64,000 nucleotides of DNA from Odiellus spinosus (lineage: Eukaryota > Arthropoda > Arachnida > Opiliones > Phalangiidae): assembly GCA_963920705.1 (NCBI GenBank), contig OY987226.1, positions 25,677,162-25,741,161 of the forward strand, written 5' to 3'. This document shows, piece by piece, positions 44,873 to 54,690 of this stretch. The position numbers were made by a program, and so were the translations under genes. Numbering within the stretch: the first letter of the stretch is position 1; every line of letters begins with the position of its first letter. The notes below the pieces were generated by a model. The model ran no database searches and was not told where the DNA came from. It saw only the letters and a list, made by a program, of their open reading frames with translations.

Positions 44873-46839
44873 GTAAGTTTACGAAAACCAATCTTGAAGA
44901 AATTTGAGTGTTTTTTAACAATTTCATAATTATTTTTCATTTCTATGTTGAACTTTCCCCACAGGTTTTTTAATTTGATCATTTAAAAATTTTAAAATTT
45001 TATAATTTTGAAATCAATTTCAAAATTACAATCAATATTTAATTTCAATAAATTTCCAAATTCTAGTCAATCTTATAATTTTAATGAATTTTAACACTAC
45101 AATCCAAACAATTACTAGTATGATCTTAAAATTATAAGCATTTATTTTAAAATTATAATGAGTATTTATTTTAAAATATAACAAGTTTTTATTTTAAAAT
45201 TATAATGAATATTTATTTTAAAATTATAATGAGTATTTATTTTAAAATATAACAAGTTTTTATTTTAAAATTATAATAAGTATTTATTTTAAATTTATAA
45301 TAAGTATTTATTTTAAATTTATAATAAGTATTTATTTTAAATTTATAATAAGTATTTATTTTAAATTTATAATAAGTATTTATTTTAAATTTATAATAAG
45401 TATTTATTTTAAATTTATAATAAGTATCTATTTTAAATTTATAATAAGTATTTATTTTAAATTTATAATAAGTATCTATTTTAAATTTATAATAAGTATT
45501 TATTTTAAATTTATAATAAGTATTTATTTTAAATTTATAATAAGTATTTATTTTAAATTTATAATAAATATTTATTTTAAATTTATAATAAGTATTTATT
45601 TTAAAATTATAATTATTTAAGGTTATCTGTTCAATAACATATATTCCGATTCGCAAAAGTGACGTTATAGTTATAAATTAACGAGAATCATTCGCAGGTT
45701 ACGCTTGGCTTCCTTTGCCCGTTATTCTACAAGGGGATGAGCCCGTTATCGTTTCGAAAGCCGCTTTAGGATCTTGCGGATTAAGCAAGGTGTCTTATGA
45801 CGGCGACAAGATTGTTGGCGGACGAGATGCTTTGGAAGGGGAATTACCGTGGCAGGTAATTAGACCTTTGATAATATGAACGCAACGATCACCGTTTTAA
45901 AGATCATCTGATTTCTCGTATCTGTAGATTTCGCTTCAGAGGAAATCGTGGTGGAGTAGTTCTTTCTCTCATATATGCGGGGGATCCGTCTTGAACGAAC
46001 GCTACATTATTACCGCCGCTCATTGCGTCGATGGGTAAATGAATGCCATTTAAAGGCTTCTTATCAAGATTAACCTTAACTTTTACAGAGGTTCACCTGG
46101 AGACTTTCAAGTCGTTACGGGAGCTCACAACCTCAGGACCGTCGCTCCTAAACAACAAAGTCACAAGGTATTCTCAAACTGTTGTTAAATGTTCATGAAA
46201 GGAGCTATATACATAGAAAAATATGACAAATTAATAAATTTAATATAAAAGACAATAAACCTCGATGCTGCGGTTAATTTTTCAATTTGTTCAGGTGAAA
46301 CGTGTCGTTGTTCATGCGAGTTACAACAGCCGTACTATCGAGAACGATATTGCCCTTTTGGAATTAGCTTCCCCCATTGATTTGGACGGCGCCGAAGGAT
46401 ACGTAAACGGAGCTTGCCTACCTCAACAACGAGAAGAAACTGATGGAGTCGTTACTGCCTCTGGATGGGGAGCTACTCGAGAAGGTAAATTGTTTTCTGG
46501 CTAAAGTGGACTTAGTATACAATTTCTCTCGTCATTACAGGCGGTTCCGCCGCTTCGATTTTGCAAGCGGTCGATGTACCAGTTGTTTCCGATGCGACTT
46601 GCCGAGACCAGTACGGAGCCTCTGCCATCTACGACTCCATGATCTGCGCCGGAATATCAGCTGGTGGAAAGGACTCTTGCCAAGGTGATTCGGGTGGACC
46701 TCTAGTAAAGAAAGAAAACGGAAAAGCCACCTTGGTTGGTGTTGTATCATGGGGATACGGATGTGCCAGACCAGGCTACTCCGGAGTTTATACTCAAGTG
46801 TCTTATTTCGTTGACTGGATCAAACAAAACGCCGTCTAA
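44824..46839 (+). CDS. trypsin-like secreted S1 serine protease, 6-exon gene
   Basis: The joined exons give 882 bases, 293 residues plus stop. It has a signal peptide ([17 protein letters not shown]), a propeptide of about 37 residues containing one Cys (GSCGLSK), and an activation site DK|IVGGRDA. The chymotrypsin-fold domain follows, with His in TAAHC, Asp in NDIALLEL and Ser in CQGDSGGPL. The Asp six residues before the Ser (KDSCQGD) and Gly in SWGYGC predict cleavage after Lys/Arg. The six core Cys (three disulfides) are present, plus a Cys in VNGACLP that probably pairs with the propeptide Cys, as in chymotrypsinogen. Probably a secreted, perhaps digestive, protease; an activating protease of immunity or development cannot be excluded, but there is no CLIP domain. 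Confidence 0.95.
45120..45610. repeat. 24-bp minisatellite in intron 1 of the protease gene
   Basis: About 20 units of TTTTAAATTTATAATAAGTA plus TTTA; early units vary (TTTTAAAATTATAATGAG), and later ones are nearly identical. One minus frame stays open as an 8-residue repeat (KINTYYKF) because the period is divisible by three. Confidence 0.93.
45698..45855 (+). CDS. trypsin-like gene exon 2
   Basis: 158 bases coding the propeptide and the activation site ([16 protein letters not shown]). Acceptor ATTCGCAG, donor GTAATT. Confidence 0.94.
45928..46034 (+). CDS. trypsin-like gene exon 3
   Basis: 107 bases, [20 protein letters not shown], then [13 protein letters not shown] with the catalytic His. 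The donor is GTAAAT, phase 2. Confidence 0.93.
46089..46167 (+). CDS. trypsin-like gene exon 4
   Basis: 79 bases, [20 protein letters not shown] then KQQSHK. It sits between 54-base and 127-base introns. Confidence 0.92.
46295..46484 (+). CDS. trypsin-like gene exon 5
   Basis: 190 bases, [20 protein letters not shown] with the catalytic Asp, then VNGACLPQQ and [12 protein letters not shown]. Confidence 0.95.
46541..46839 (+). CDS. trypsin-like gene exon 6
   Basis: 299 bases to [38 protein letters not shown] with the catalytic Ser, [19 protein letters not shown] and the C-terminal helix VDWIKQNAV. Confidence 0.97.
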
Positions 46840-46891
46840 ATTTTTTGTTAAAAAAATTAAAAATTTAATGTATTTCATAAAGAACCACAAT

Positions 46892-46897
46892 AATAAA
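46892..46897 (+). terminator. poly(A) signal of the trypsin-like gene
   Basis: AATAAA 53 bases after the stop codon, in an AT-rich short 3' UTR. Confidence 0.75.
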
Positions 46898-46899
46898 TA

Positions 46900-47764
46900 A
46901 TATGCGTCAGTAATTAGCTGCAAAATATTTGGCCACTTTTAAATTTTTTGTCAGTTTTGACCCTCTGGTTTTAAACTATTAGCAGAAAATAGCATTCGCG
47001 ACAGCTTTCAAAAAATTTGATATTACGTTATAGAATTTATAAATATAAAGACTATTTGATGTCTTCTACTGTATTATGTTGACGGATACCAGTGCAGTAG
47101 ATTTCCTCGCATATAGCTCGTTTTTAGTTGCAGGAAATTTAACAACATGAGCACGATATCATGAATATAAAAATTTAATAAAACATTTTGAAGGTGATAA
47201 AAGATGACATTTTGAAACCTCGACATCGTTTACTTCTCGAACTGTTTGGAAGATATTCTGCGTTAAAGTCGAGGGAGTTAATCGTTTTCGCAGCCACTGG
47301 CACCCTGTTTTGAAAACAACGTTCGAAAAAAACATTTTTGCTCAAAAATGGACATTTAAATTCATTCTTCAATTCTTTTTTTAGGCTCATCAAATAATAA
47401 AGTGACGTCGAACACACCCTTTTAAACGCATTCGTAACAATTCTCCAGAATTGCGTTTGGCCCTCTGGTGTCAGTTATGGAAACACAATAAATATTTGTG
47501 TAGTCAGCGCTTAATCTGGAGTCCGAATATATAAACATTTGTACTGTTTTGTTGCAATTTAATTTTGTCCCCAAAAGTAGCAAAACGGTGTAGTAAAGTA
47601 TTGAACGTAATCCTATTGAACCGAATTCCCATTGGTCTAAAATAAAAAATAAGTCGTCCCATATAACCGAAGCTTGGTTGGCCGAGCCCAATGGATCGAA
47701 GTACCATTGGTCCGAAACACGATAAATGGGCGTCCCAATGAACTCAAGCATATAATGGAAGTCC
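46900..47764. other. intergenic downstream of the protease gene
   Basis: No gene or RNA recognised. Between 47560 and 47760 the sequence is less AT-rich, with no protein match. Confidence 0.4.
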
Positions 47765-47940
47765 CGGCTTTTAATATATGACAAATCTCCCATGTCTTTG
47801 TGAACATAGAAACAAATGGACGTGTTATGATTTCGGATTGCTGAAGTGACAGATGTTAAATTTAAATTTTCTTTTAAAACATAAGTTTTCAATATAATCA
47901 CAATCTTCACGATCTGCAGATTTTCTAATTTCAGGGAACT
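47765..47940. repeat. fragment of the foldback family (see 39720-41072)
   Basis: TGTCTTTGTGAACATAGAAA, GATTTCGGATTGCTGAAGTG and ACAGATGTTAAATTTAAATT match the arms in the orientation of the right arm, at about 75-80% identity. Confidence 0.6.
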
Positions 47941-49011
47941 CTTATTTTTTGTATAACTCGAGTTCACATTTTGTTTTCTTAATTTAGCCCGAATTGCCAT
48001 GATTCGTAGTTCAACAGGCTGGTTGGTTTAAAGGAATTGGGATCTTAAGTAATTTAAAAGAACTGTTTCAAAAAAAAAAAAAAAAAAAAAAACAATTGGG
48101 CATTCCTTTAAGGGACCACTAGTTAGCAGTAAAATTATTAAATACTTAACGTTTGGTTTTAGTCAGTACCAATGGCTTTAGTTGTCCGGATGGATTTTAT
48201 GCATGACATAACTTCTTTTTCAAAGACCTCACTTAGCTTGAACTTAGGTGTTAGATTTAGTGAAGGTGTCCTTGATACGGGGTTAATGGCGGCCGAATGG
48301 GCAGAGCTTTGGTTGTTAATAAAATGTTTATTAAAAATTTTGGCTATAGTTAGTGAGTCTGATACCGAAGCATCATTAACTCTTAATAATAATAATAATA
48401 AAAGCTTTTTTTATTAGAGATATTCTTTTCAGGTAAACCTGATTTACAAAATGTTTTTGGGGCGGCTAGTGTACCCGATGATTTTTTAATCGTGGTCCAA
48501 ATAGCAGGACTATTATTAGGTAAAATATCTTTAAAATAGTTAACTTTAGCTTCTCTTATCTTTAAGGTTACTAGGTTTCTTGAAATTTTGAATTGACTAT
48601 GTAATTGTGGGTGACGAGCTACTTTACATTTAAGTTTATCACGCTGATGCATATGGTACTTAACTTTGTTGCTTAGCCATGGCGGGTTATTTTTATATTT
48701 CCTCTTTGATATAATAGGAGCATGTTTATCAAGGGTATCACAAATCACATTTTGAACTGAAGACACTGCCTGATTTACGTTTAACAGTTGTATACTGTTT
48801 AACTTAGGTATGATATCGTTTATAAAATGGTCATGGTTGAGAGTTCGATAATTTCTTACGTGAGAAATTTGTCGAATTTGACGAGGGCATTTTTTTTTCT
48901 TAGGCATATGATGAGATCTTGATCTGAAGCACCCGACGTTATAACATCACTCGAGATTATTCGGTCAGGATGGGAGACGCGAGGGGGCAGACACTTGACT
49001 TTTCGTTGTAC

Positions 49012-49312
49012 ACCTGAGTTCAAATTCTATCGAGTTCGCCTGAGTTCAAATTCTATCGAGTTCGCCTGAGTTCACCTGAGTCCACCTGAGTTCACCTGAG
49101 TCCGCCTGAGTTTACCCGAGTCCGCCTGGGTTCAGTGAAACTCCACCCGAGTTCACTAAAACTCCACCCGAGTCCACCCGAGTTCGCCCGAGTCCGCCCG
49201 AGTTCGCTCGAGTCCGCCCGAGTCCACCCGAGTTGGCCGAGTCCACCCGAGTTCGCCCGAGTCCACCCGAGTCCGCCCGAGTCCACCCGAGTTCGCCCGA
49301 GTCCAGTCGATT
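49012..49312. repeat. GAGTYC 10-bp minisatellite, left subterminal array
   Basis: About 29 copies of a 10-bp unit (CCCGAGTTCG / CCCGAGTCCA), beginning as CCTGAGTTCA and becoming CCCGAGTCCG. One minus frame has Gly/Arg/Thr-rich repeats (LGRTRANSGG), a by-product of the repeat. Confidence 0.93.
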
Positions 49313-49766
49313 ACGGTTATAAATAATATTTAAATTAACTTTAAACTTCTTTAAATAGTGAAAAGATAGGGTCACTTAGGCAGGATTTATTCGAAAATGA
49401 AAAAAGATTTTTCATGCAGTCTTTTTTGTTTGATATGTGCGATATGATAACGTAACTTCCCCGAGAGACATTTAATTTAATAAATTGCATTCACATTTAA
49501 TTAAATTTCAAAATAACCCTGTGTTTGACACTATTTTTTAAGTTTCAACCGAATTATTTAATATTTTGGTTATAAATAGGCTAGTAGATGAGATAATAAT
49601 TTATGATACGAATTTGAGATTTCATTTATACCGTAATTATTAACAGAGATATGACCATTTTACGTATCCAAGTTTTCAACGAAATTTGCAAGACTCGTGA
49701 AGGATGTTTTAGGCTAGGGTCGCTATTCTCCGTCTACCACGGCACTCCTTGTCTTCGGTCGCCTTA

Positions 49767-50131
49767 AGCCTCGTTCATACTCGAGGGAAAAATCGGTTTC
49801 AAAATCAGTACGAAACGTTTTCGGTTTTCCTTGGTTCACACGCTGATATGACGGTTCGCGGCCGTTCGCATCGGTTCGACCTAAGCCAAGGCTTAGCCTC
49901 GTTTTAAAAAATGCCCAGAAATTAAAAATTTTAAATTATTATCTCAAACTAATTAGTAAATCGTGTTTGTAACTCGTTGGTTAATAATTTTTTCAAAGCG
50001 GATTGAACCGAAGCGACTTGACCAAATTGCTTCCCGTACCAACACGAACTGATTTCTCACGTTGGTTTGATAACCAGTTATAGAAATCGAGGCGCAACGA
50101 AGCGCATTTAGGTCTATGTATGAACGAGGCT
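49767..50131. mobile_element. 365-bp PIF/Harbinger-like MITE nested inside the larger element
   Basis: The left end AGCCTCGTTCATAC and right end GTATGAACGAGGCT are perfect 14-bp inverted repeats, flanked by TTA on both sides (49764-49766, 50132-50134). Inside, CGGTTTC / GAAACG and GGTTCG words repeat. There is no coding frame. Confidence 0.8.
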
Positions 50132-50737
50132 TTACTTACCCCCTTTCCCCAACCGCTCCGTGCGTTGCTGGGGTGCCTTATAAAACTTAAAACGGGCCCC
50201 GGTAAAACTTGAATAACACTTTTGATAATTATCGTGGAAATGAAAACTAAACCTATGATATTGGAGAGTTGTTTAATTAAATAATACACAGCAAAAAATT
50301 TTACGCCTTAAATGTTGGTGAAAAAATGATCAAATATAGGCTAATTTGGGAATATAATTAAAGGTTAACGGTAATTATTAAAATTAAATTAGTTCAGGGT
50401 AAAATGTCCAACGTGGTCTCAAAAACGAAACCCGAGTTAATTTTCGAAAAACGTTAGTTCATTTGACCGGAAATCATACTTAAGTAGAGGTATAAATCAC
50501 GAATTCTTCGTAAAATTATCATAACTCACTTAATAATAATAGTAGCGCTTAATTGAAACATTAATGCGAAAGATGAATAACCTATCTATTACCCTATTTA
50601 GACAAAACACATTTAGTTCTGTTAATTAAGAAAAATAACGTCGAATACAGGGTTCTTTTAAAGAGTAATTAAATTTTAATGCAAATTTTGTAAATGAAAT
50701 GTCTCTCGGGGAAGTTACGTTATCATATGCAAGGGAA

Positions 50738-51085
50738 TTCGCGAGAGTGCAAGGGAGTTCGCGAGAGTGCAAGGGAATTCGCGAGAGTGCAAGGGAGTTC
50801 GCGAGAGTGCAAAGGAGTTCGCGAGAGTGCAAGGGAGTTCGCGAGAGTGCAAGGGAGTTCGCGAGAGTGCAAGGGAGTTCGCGAGAGTGCAAGGGAGTTC
50901 GCGAGAGTGCAAGGGAGTACGCGAGAGTGCAAGGGAGTTCGCTAGAGTGCAAGGGAGTTCGCCTAAATATATAATTTTTTGTCAGGAATTTCGCGAGAGT
51001 TCACCCGAGTCCGCGAGAGTTCGCCCGAGTCCGCGAGAGTTCACCCGAGTCCGCGAGAGTTCACGCGAGTCCGCGAGAGTTCAAA
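50738..51085. repeat. 20-bp minisatellites, right subterminal array
   Basis: Block one (50738-50962) has 11 copies of GCGAGAGTGCAAGGGAGTTC. Block two (50990-51085) has about five copies of GCGAGAGTTCACCCGAGTCC. The two blocks share GCGAGAGT and the GAGTYC word of the left array in the same orientation, so the subterminal arrays are direct, not inverted. Confidence 0.95.
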
Positions 51086-51230
51086 ATCATTTGTACACCT
51101 GAGTTCTTAAGTGTCTGCCCCCTCGGGGAGACGTATATATGGTCTAGTAGCGTAGATGAAGTTAAAGTAGTGCGAGTTGCCTTGGTAATTCCTCCAAGCT
51201 CTAGCTTGGAGGGTTATTTGTGACCCTACT

Positions 51231-52760
51231 TTTCCATAGAAAATTTTGTACTGAATAAGGCTACGCGAAATCGGGAAAAAACTGAGGATGATAGGAGATG
51301 GACGGTGACGTCACGAAGGAGCCCTCGTCACGACTTCGTTCAGCCAACGAAATCTTCAAATTAAATCCAGTCAAAGAAAGCACAGAGCGAAAAGGCTAGC
51401 GCGTCGCTCTGGTAATACTATGTCTGAGCCTTAAAGAGAAACCTGCCGGTTCAAACGCTCTGAAATCAAAAGGTGGATAGGCGGGAGAGCATTCGCGGGC
51501 GAGGCTGAGCTTGAAAGATGGCGGATAATCCGGATATCCCTAAAAACATACCGCTTGAGAGCTACTATTTCGCGTTTTTAAACCGTAAACGATCTTATTT
51601 TCCTTCTGATAGTATCATTTTGTTTATTTAAGTGTTGGATTTTAATTGCTTACAAGTTTTATTTACCATTTGGGTGGATATATTAAGAAAACTGAGTTTA
51701 ATTCACGAGGCTTAGTTTAGTGCCTTCAAATGGATATTAATATTATTTCTAAAAAATAGGTATTCAACGTGCGTCGTAGGCTCGTAGCTAACTTGGTAGC
51801 GCGTCGAGCTGTGGTTCAGAGGTTTAAGTGTTCGAGATTCGTTTGCTGTTTTATTATGTTAAAAAGACTTTTTTGTTTTCTTTTGTAGTCATCTACGCCA
51901 TTTATCGATACTAATTAATATAAGGATATGAAAATGAAAAAAAATGGTATGCCTAGTTGTAGAAATATTTTTATAAATAATTGTGGCATAAGCATTTACA
52001 TTTTAAGTTAGCAATCAGCTAACATGATGACGCTAAAAGCTGGTTTTTCTCTCTATCACCCGATGCTTTTAATTTCCGGAAAATTAACAACACTATTTTT
52101 AAATAATGATTAATCTGACTCCTGTATTTAGACATTAACAAATTGTATAGTTTTAACATGGATTAATTATAGGGCACTTATAATTAATCCATAGTTTAAC
52201 TGTTTGAAATTTTCGATTCAACGTCTTTAGTTTAGTAAACAATTAAAAAAATCCACAAAAAAAGTGATGTCAAAAATCGAATAGATATCTCATTCTTTTG
52301 AATGAAGCACTATTTGAAAGGGATAATGAAGATAATAATTTGAATTTGTATTATTTATAATCTAGGAAGAGTTCAACGCTTTTTAAAGGGATAATGCAAC
52401 GGATAGATTTTAAACACGTATATAATACTACTTGAATTAAACTAGTTTTCACAAAGGGACAGATATTAAGAAAAAAACTAGTGCCAATGGCACTAGAAGG
52501 AATTTTATTTGTGACATATTAATATTTAAAAAGGGAAGGCTGTCTTTCACAGATATTACAACTCAGAATGGGCAGATATAATTTTTTTAAACACTCTGAA
52601 AGGCCAGATAATTTATTACAACTCTGAATGGACAGATATTAACTTTTTAAATCACAGCAATTTAGCTAAACCTTTCACAGATAATTCTGCCCTTTATACG
52701 AAACATTTTGGTTTGGAAAGGGCTTATGGAATATTTTTAGGAAAATAATTACTAAATATA
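51231..52760. other. unassigned stretch with a possible tRNA-derived piece
   Basis: No protein-coding exon is visible. 51360-51500 and 51765-51850 contain words resembling Pol III boxes. The rest is AT-rich, with scattered GGGACAGATATT words at 52440-52640. Confidence 0.35.
51770..51846 (+). ncRNA. tRNA-like sequence, possibly SINE-derived
   Basis: TAGCTAACTTGG (51786-51797) fits a box A and GTGTTCGAGATTCG (51828-51841) fits a box B at tRNA-like spacing. A full cloverleaf cannot be closed confidently, so it is better read as a tRNA-related SINE or pseudogene than a working tRNA. Confidence 0.25.
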
Positions 52761-53366
52761 CTACTTATATTTTGTTAACGCAACGTTTGTGGATTTATGA
52801 AATATTTTTAGGAAATAATCGTGCCTATACCAACTCGGGAATACCATATTATTTAGTGATGGTTGCCTTTGAAGATTAGCGTCTGTTATGGAACTTTCAG
52901 TGCAATTGGGAAACTTAGAATTTTTAATTTTGTCTTCCAATAATTTTAAACTCTCATGGGTAGTTTGTTGCAGCGAGTCGACTCTATCCTCTAAGGCTTT
53001 TATGTCAGCATTTGTCACAGTATTTAGTTCCGGTGGCAAATTTTTTAGATTAGTTAATGTTGTTGTGGTGTGATCTAGGCTATTAGTTACTACACTAATT
53101 TTCGTGGCCAAGGCCTTTGACTCGTCTGTCAATTTGGTTACATCTTTGCTCAAGTTTTTTATAGATTTATCTTGGGATTTTTTGGCTGTTAACATACCTT
53201 CCTTGGATTCTTTAAATTCTTGAACCATAGTTTTCATTTCTATTAAAGTTGCCAGACATGTCTTACAAATCCAGAAGGAACCGGATACAGTCAATTTTGG
53301 GGCAATACCCATGTAAGGCAAGTGGAACCAAATATCGCAAAAACCCAGTGGTGGGCAAAACGTCAA
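52761..53366 (-). pseudogene. LINE ORF1-like fragment with zinc-finger end and coiled coil
   Basis: The 201-codon minus frame begins CDIWFHLPYMGI and SGSFWICKTCLATL, the second half of a PHD-type finger seen in ORF1 proteins of CR1-like LINEs. A long helical region follows (about residues 45-150) with heptad spacing (KSIKNLSKDVTKLTDESKAL, IKALEDRVDSLQQTTHES). The finger is N-terminally incomplete. It lies on the same strand as, and 1.5 kb upstream of, the split LINE endonuclease, so it may come from the same kind of element. Confidence 0.6.
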
Positions 53367-53563
53367 TAAAATTCGCGGACCAAATAAAATACGTCACTCG
53401 CTCCCTGGAAACTCCCAAATATAGAGTGAAGGTAGAAAAAACAAATTTTAACTAGACCCAACCCTAGTGGGGTCTAGGTACTGTATTCACTGCGGCGTTG
53501 GCGTTGGCGTCGGCGTCTTGCATGAAGAAGAAATACGTCATCAAATCGAAAAAACTCGGTCTT

Positions 53564-53591
53564 ACATATATATATATATATATATATATAT
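53564..53591. repeat. (TA)n microsatellite
   Basis: About 14 TA dinucleotides, exactly at the edge of the dispersed repeat that follows. Confidence 0.9.
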
Positions 53592-54211
53592 GTCCCTTTT
53601 TTCAGCAGAAATATACACCTTTTCCTCATTTCACTATTTTGCTTTATAGGTTTATTGAACCTTAATTCTTACTAATACTGAATAAAAATTAAAGCTTTTA
53701 ATTGAGGCTTCAATCTATTCGTAATTGAGACCCTGGTACAAATCTCGAAAGATCGAGATTAACTAACCTAACCTTACCTAAGTTGTAAAAGAGGGATGGG
53801 CTAGTTCAATTCATTAACTAACCTAAACTAATCTTACCTAAAATACTACAAGAGGAACGGGTTAGCCCGAGTTATAGGGATTACCTAGTTGGTGGGATGG
53901 GCTATTTCCAGGGTTTAATTAACCTAATTTAACCTTAAAGATTACATGATGGAATGGGTAACCCGAGGGATTAACTAGTTGGAACGATGGGCTAATTCGA
54001 GGAATTAACTAACCTAACCTAGCCTTACCTAAAATATTACAAGAGGGACGGGCTAGACCGAGCTAGAGATTAAATTTATAATATTGAATCGCATCGACAA
54101 AAAATTCTTTAAAGCAAGAGAACATAATTCAGGAGACCAGAAGTATGTGGCCGTTTATTTAACTCGCCGACATCAATTTCCGTTTCGTATATCCTATATA
54201 ACATTCTAAAT
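53592..54211. repeat. CCTAA-rich dispersed repeat, copy 1
   Basis: About 620 bp, found again at 60401-61184 in the same orientation. Internally it has degenerate units of about 90 bp: GGGATTAACTAGTTGG, GATGGGCTAATTCGAG, AACTAACCTAACCTWRCCTT and TTACAAGAGGGACGGGCTAG. It contains short CCTAACCTAA runs. There is no coding frame. Confidence 0.88.
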
Positions 54212-54690
54212 CTTGCATTTCTTCCAGAATGGCAATTTATCTAAATCTTTAGTGTCTAAATTTTCAGCATAAGCTAGGCCATCCAAAGATCTATGTAAAA
54301 ACTTAATCCGCGTTTCCATTAAATAAATATTGAGATTTAATTCATTTTCCGAAAAACTGCGATTTCCTATTTTGAAGTGTGGAGCTGGAGTTTTTATCAC
54401 ACGTCTTTATAAAATAGTTTACAGTGTAAAGCACGTTTTTCCGCTTGTTTTGAAAATTATTCTGTATTTTTTTGATAAATATTCTGAGAAATTAACTCCA
54501 TTTTAGATTTTCCCCCGTACATTTACATGCTTTGAATTCTGTCTATTTTGGTTAGATGGTTCTGTTTTTTCCCGATGATGGCGCTCAATAAGTAGTTGCC
54601 ATTTCAGGGGGGGTGACACACAGAAAATAGCACCGAAAGCAAGGAGTAGAGCCCATAAATAAAAATATATTGACAAGCGACACAAGGAAA
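54206..54690 (-). other. unidentified minus-strand frames, gene status doubtful
   Basis: Two neighbouring frames look slightly protein-like. 54690-54503 encodes a hydrophobic stretch (YFYLWALLLAFGAIFC) then a basic tail, but has no ATG. 54400-54206 ends LDGLAYAENLDTKDLDKLPF and WKKCKI, then stop. I could not join them with consistent splice phases and know no matching family. Treat as a weak candidate for a small two-exon gene. Confidence 0.15.

Larger units (their letters stand above)
48980..51125. mobile_element. 2146-bp non-autonomous DNA element with 8-bp TSD and subterminal minisatellites
   Basis: Perfect 17-bp terminal inverted repeats: CGAGGGGGCAGACACTT (48980-48996) and its complement (51109-51125). 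Target duplication GGGAGACG is present on both sides (48972-48979, 51126-51133). Inside each end lies a GAGTYC-rich minisatellite, then a second inverted repeat of about 100 bp (49437-49535 and 50625-50727, with ATGATAACGTAACTTCCCCG and AGAGACATTT). The centre carries a nested TTA-flanked element and no transposase. An 8-bp duplication is compatible with hAT, P or Merlin-type transposases. The superfamily is not clear, as the ends do not begin CAGGG. Confidence 0.9.
48160..51230 (-). pseudogene. CR1/L2-like LINE fragment (endonuclease and RT start), split by a DNA element
   Basis: Read on the minus strand: 51230-51126 encodes GITKATRTTLTSSTLLDHIY, the end of an APE-type endonuclease. The frame stops at a 2.15-kb insertion and resumes at 48979 with HPDRIISSDVI and SGASDQDLIICL (the SDH-type final motif, His replaced by Gln). 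It continues through NNPPWLSNKVKYHMHQRDKL and REAKVNYFKDIL. After a (TTA)n tract that shifts the frame (48387-48403) come IFNKHFIN and CIKSIRTTKAIGTD, the entry to the RT domain, where it ends. Both ends are truncated. Excising the insert and one copy of its 8-bp duplication makes the endonuclease frame continuous. Confidence 0.85.

Noticed and set aside
45237-45656. 139-codon minus-strand frame of KINTYYKF repeats
   Set aside because: It is the complement of the A/T minisatellite in the protease intron.
47422-48000. 192-codon minus-strand frame
   Set aside because: It covers a foldback-family fragment, and its codon make-up shows no domain. Probably chance.
50626-51102. Overlapping frames on both strands in the 20-bp minisatellite (LHSRELPCTLANS and SRECKGVRESAREFA repeats)
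   Set aside because: Open frames on both strands are expected from a stop-free repeat with this period; no gene.
53592-54211. Interstitial telomere array
   Set aside because: CCTAA words occur only as one to three imperfect repeats inside a longer dispersed unit, so it is not a telomere tract.
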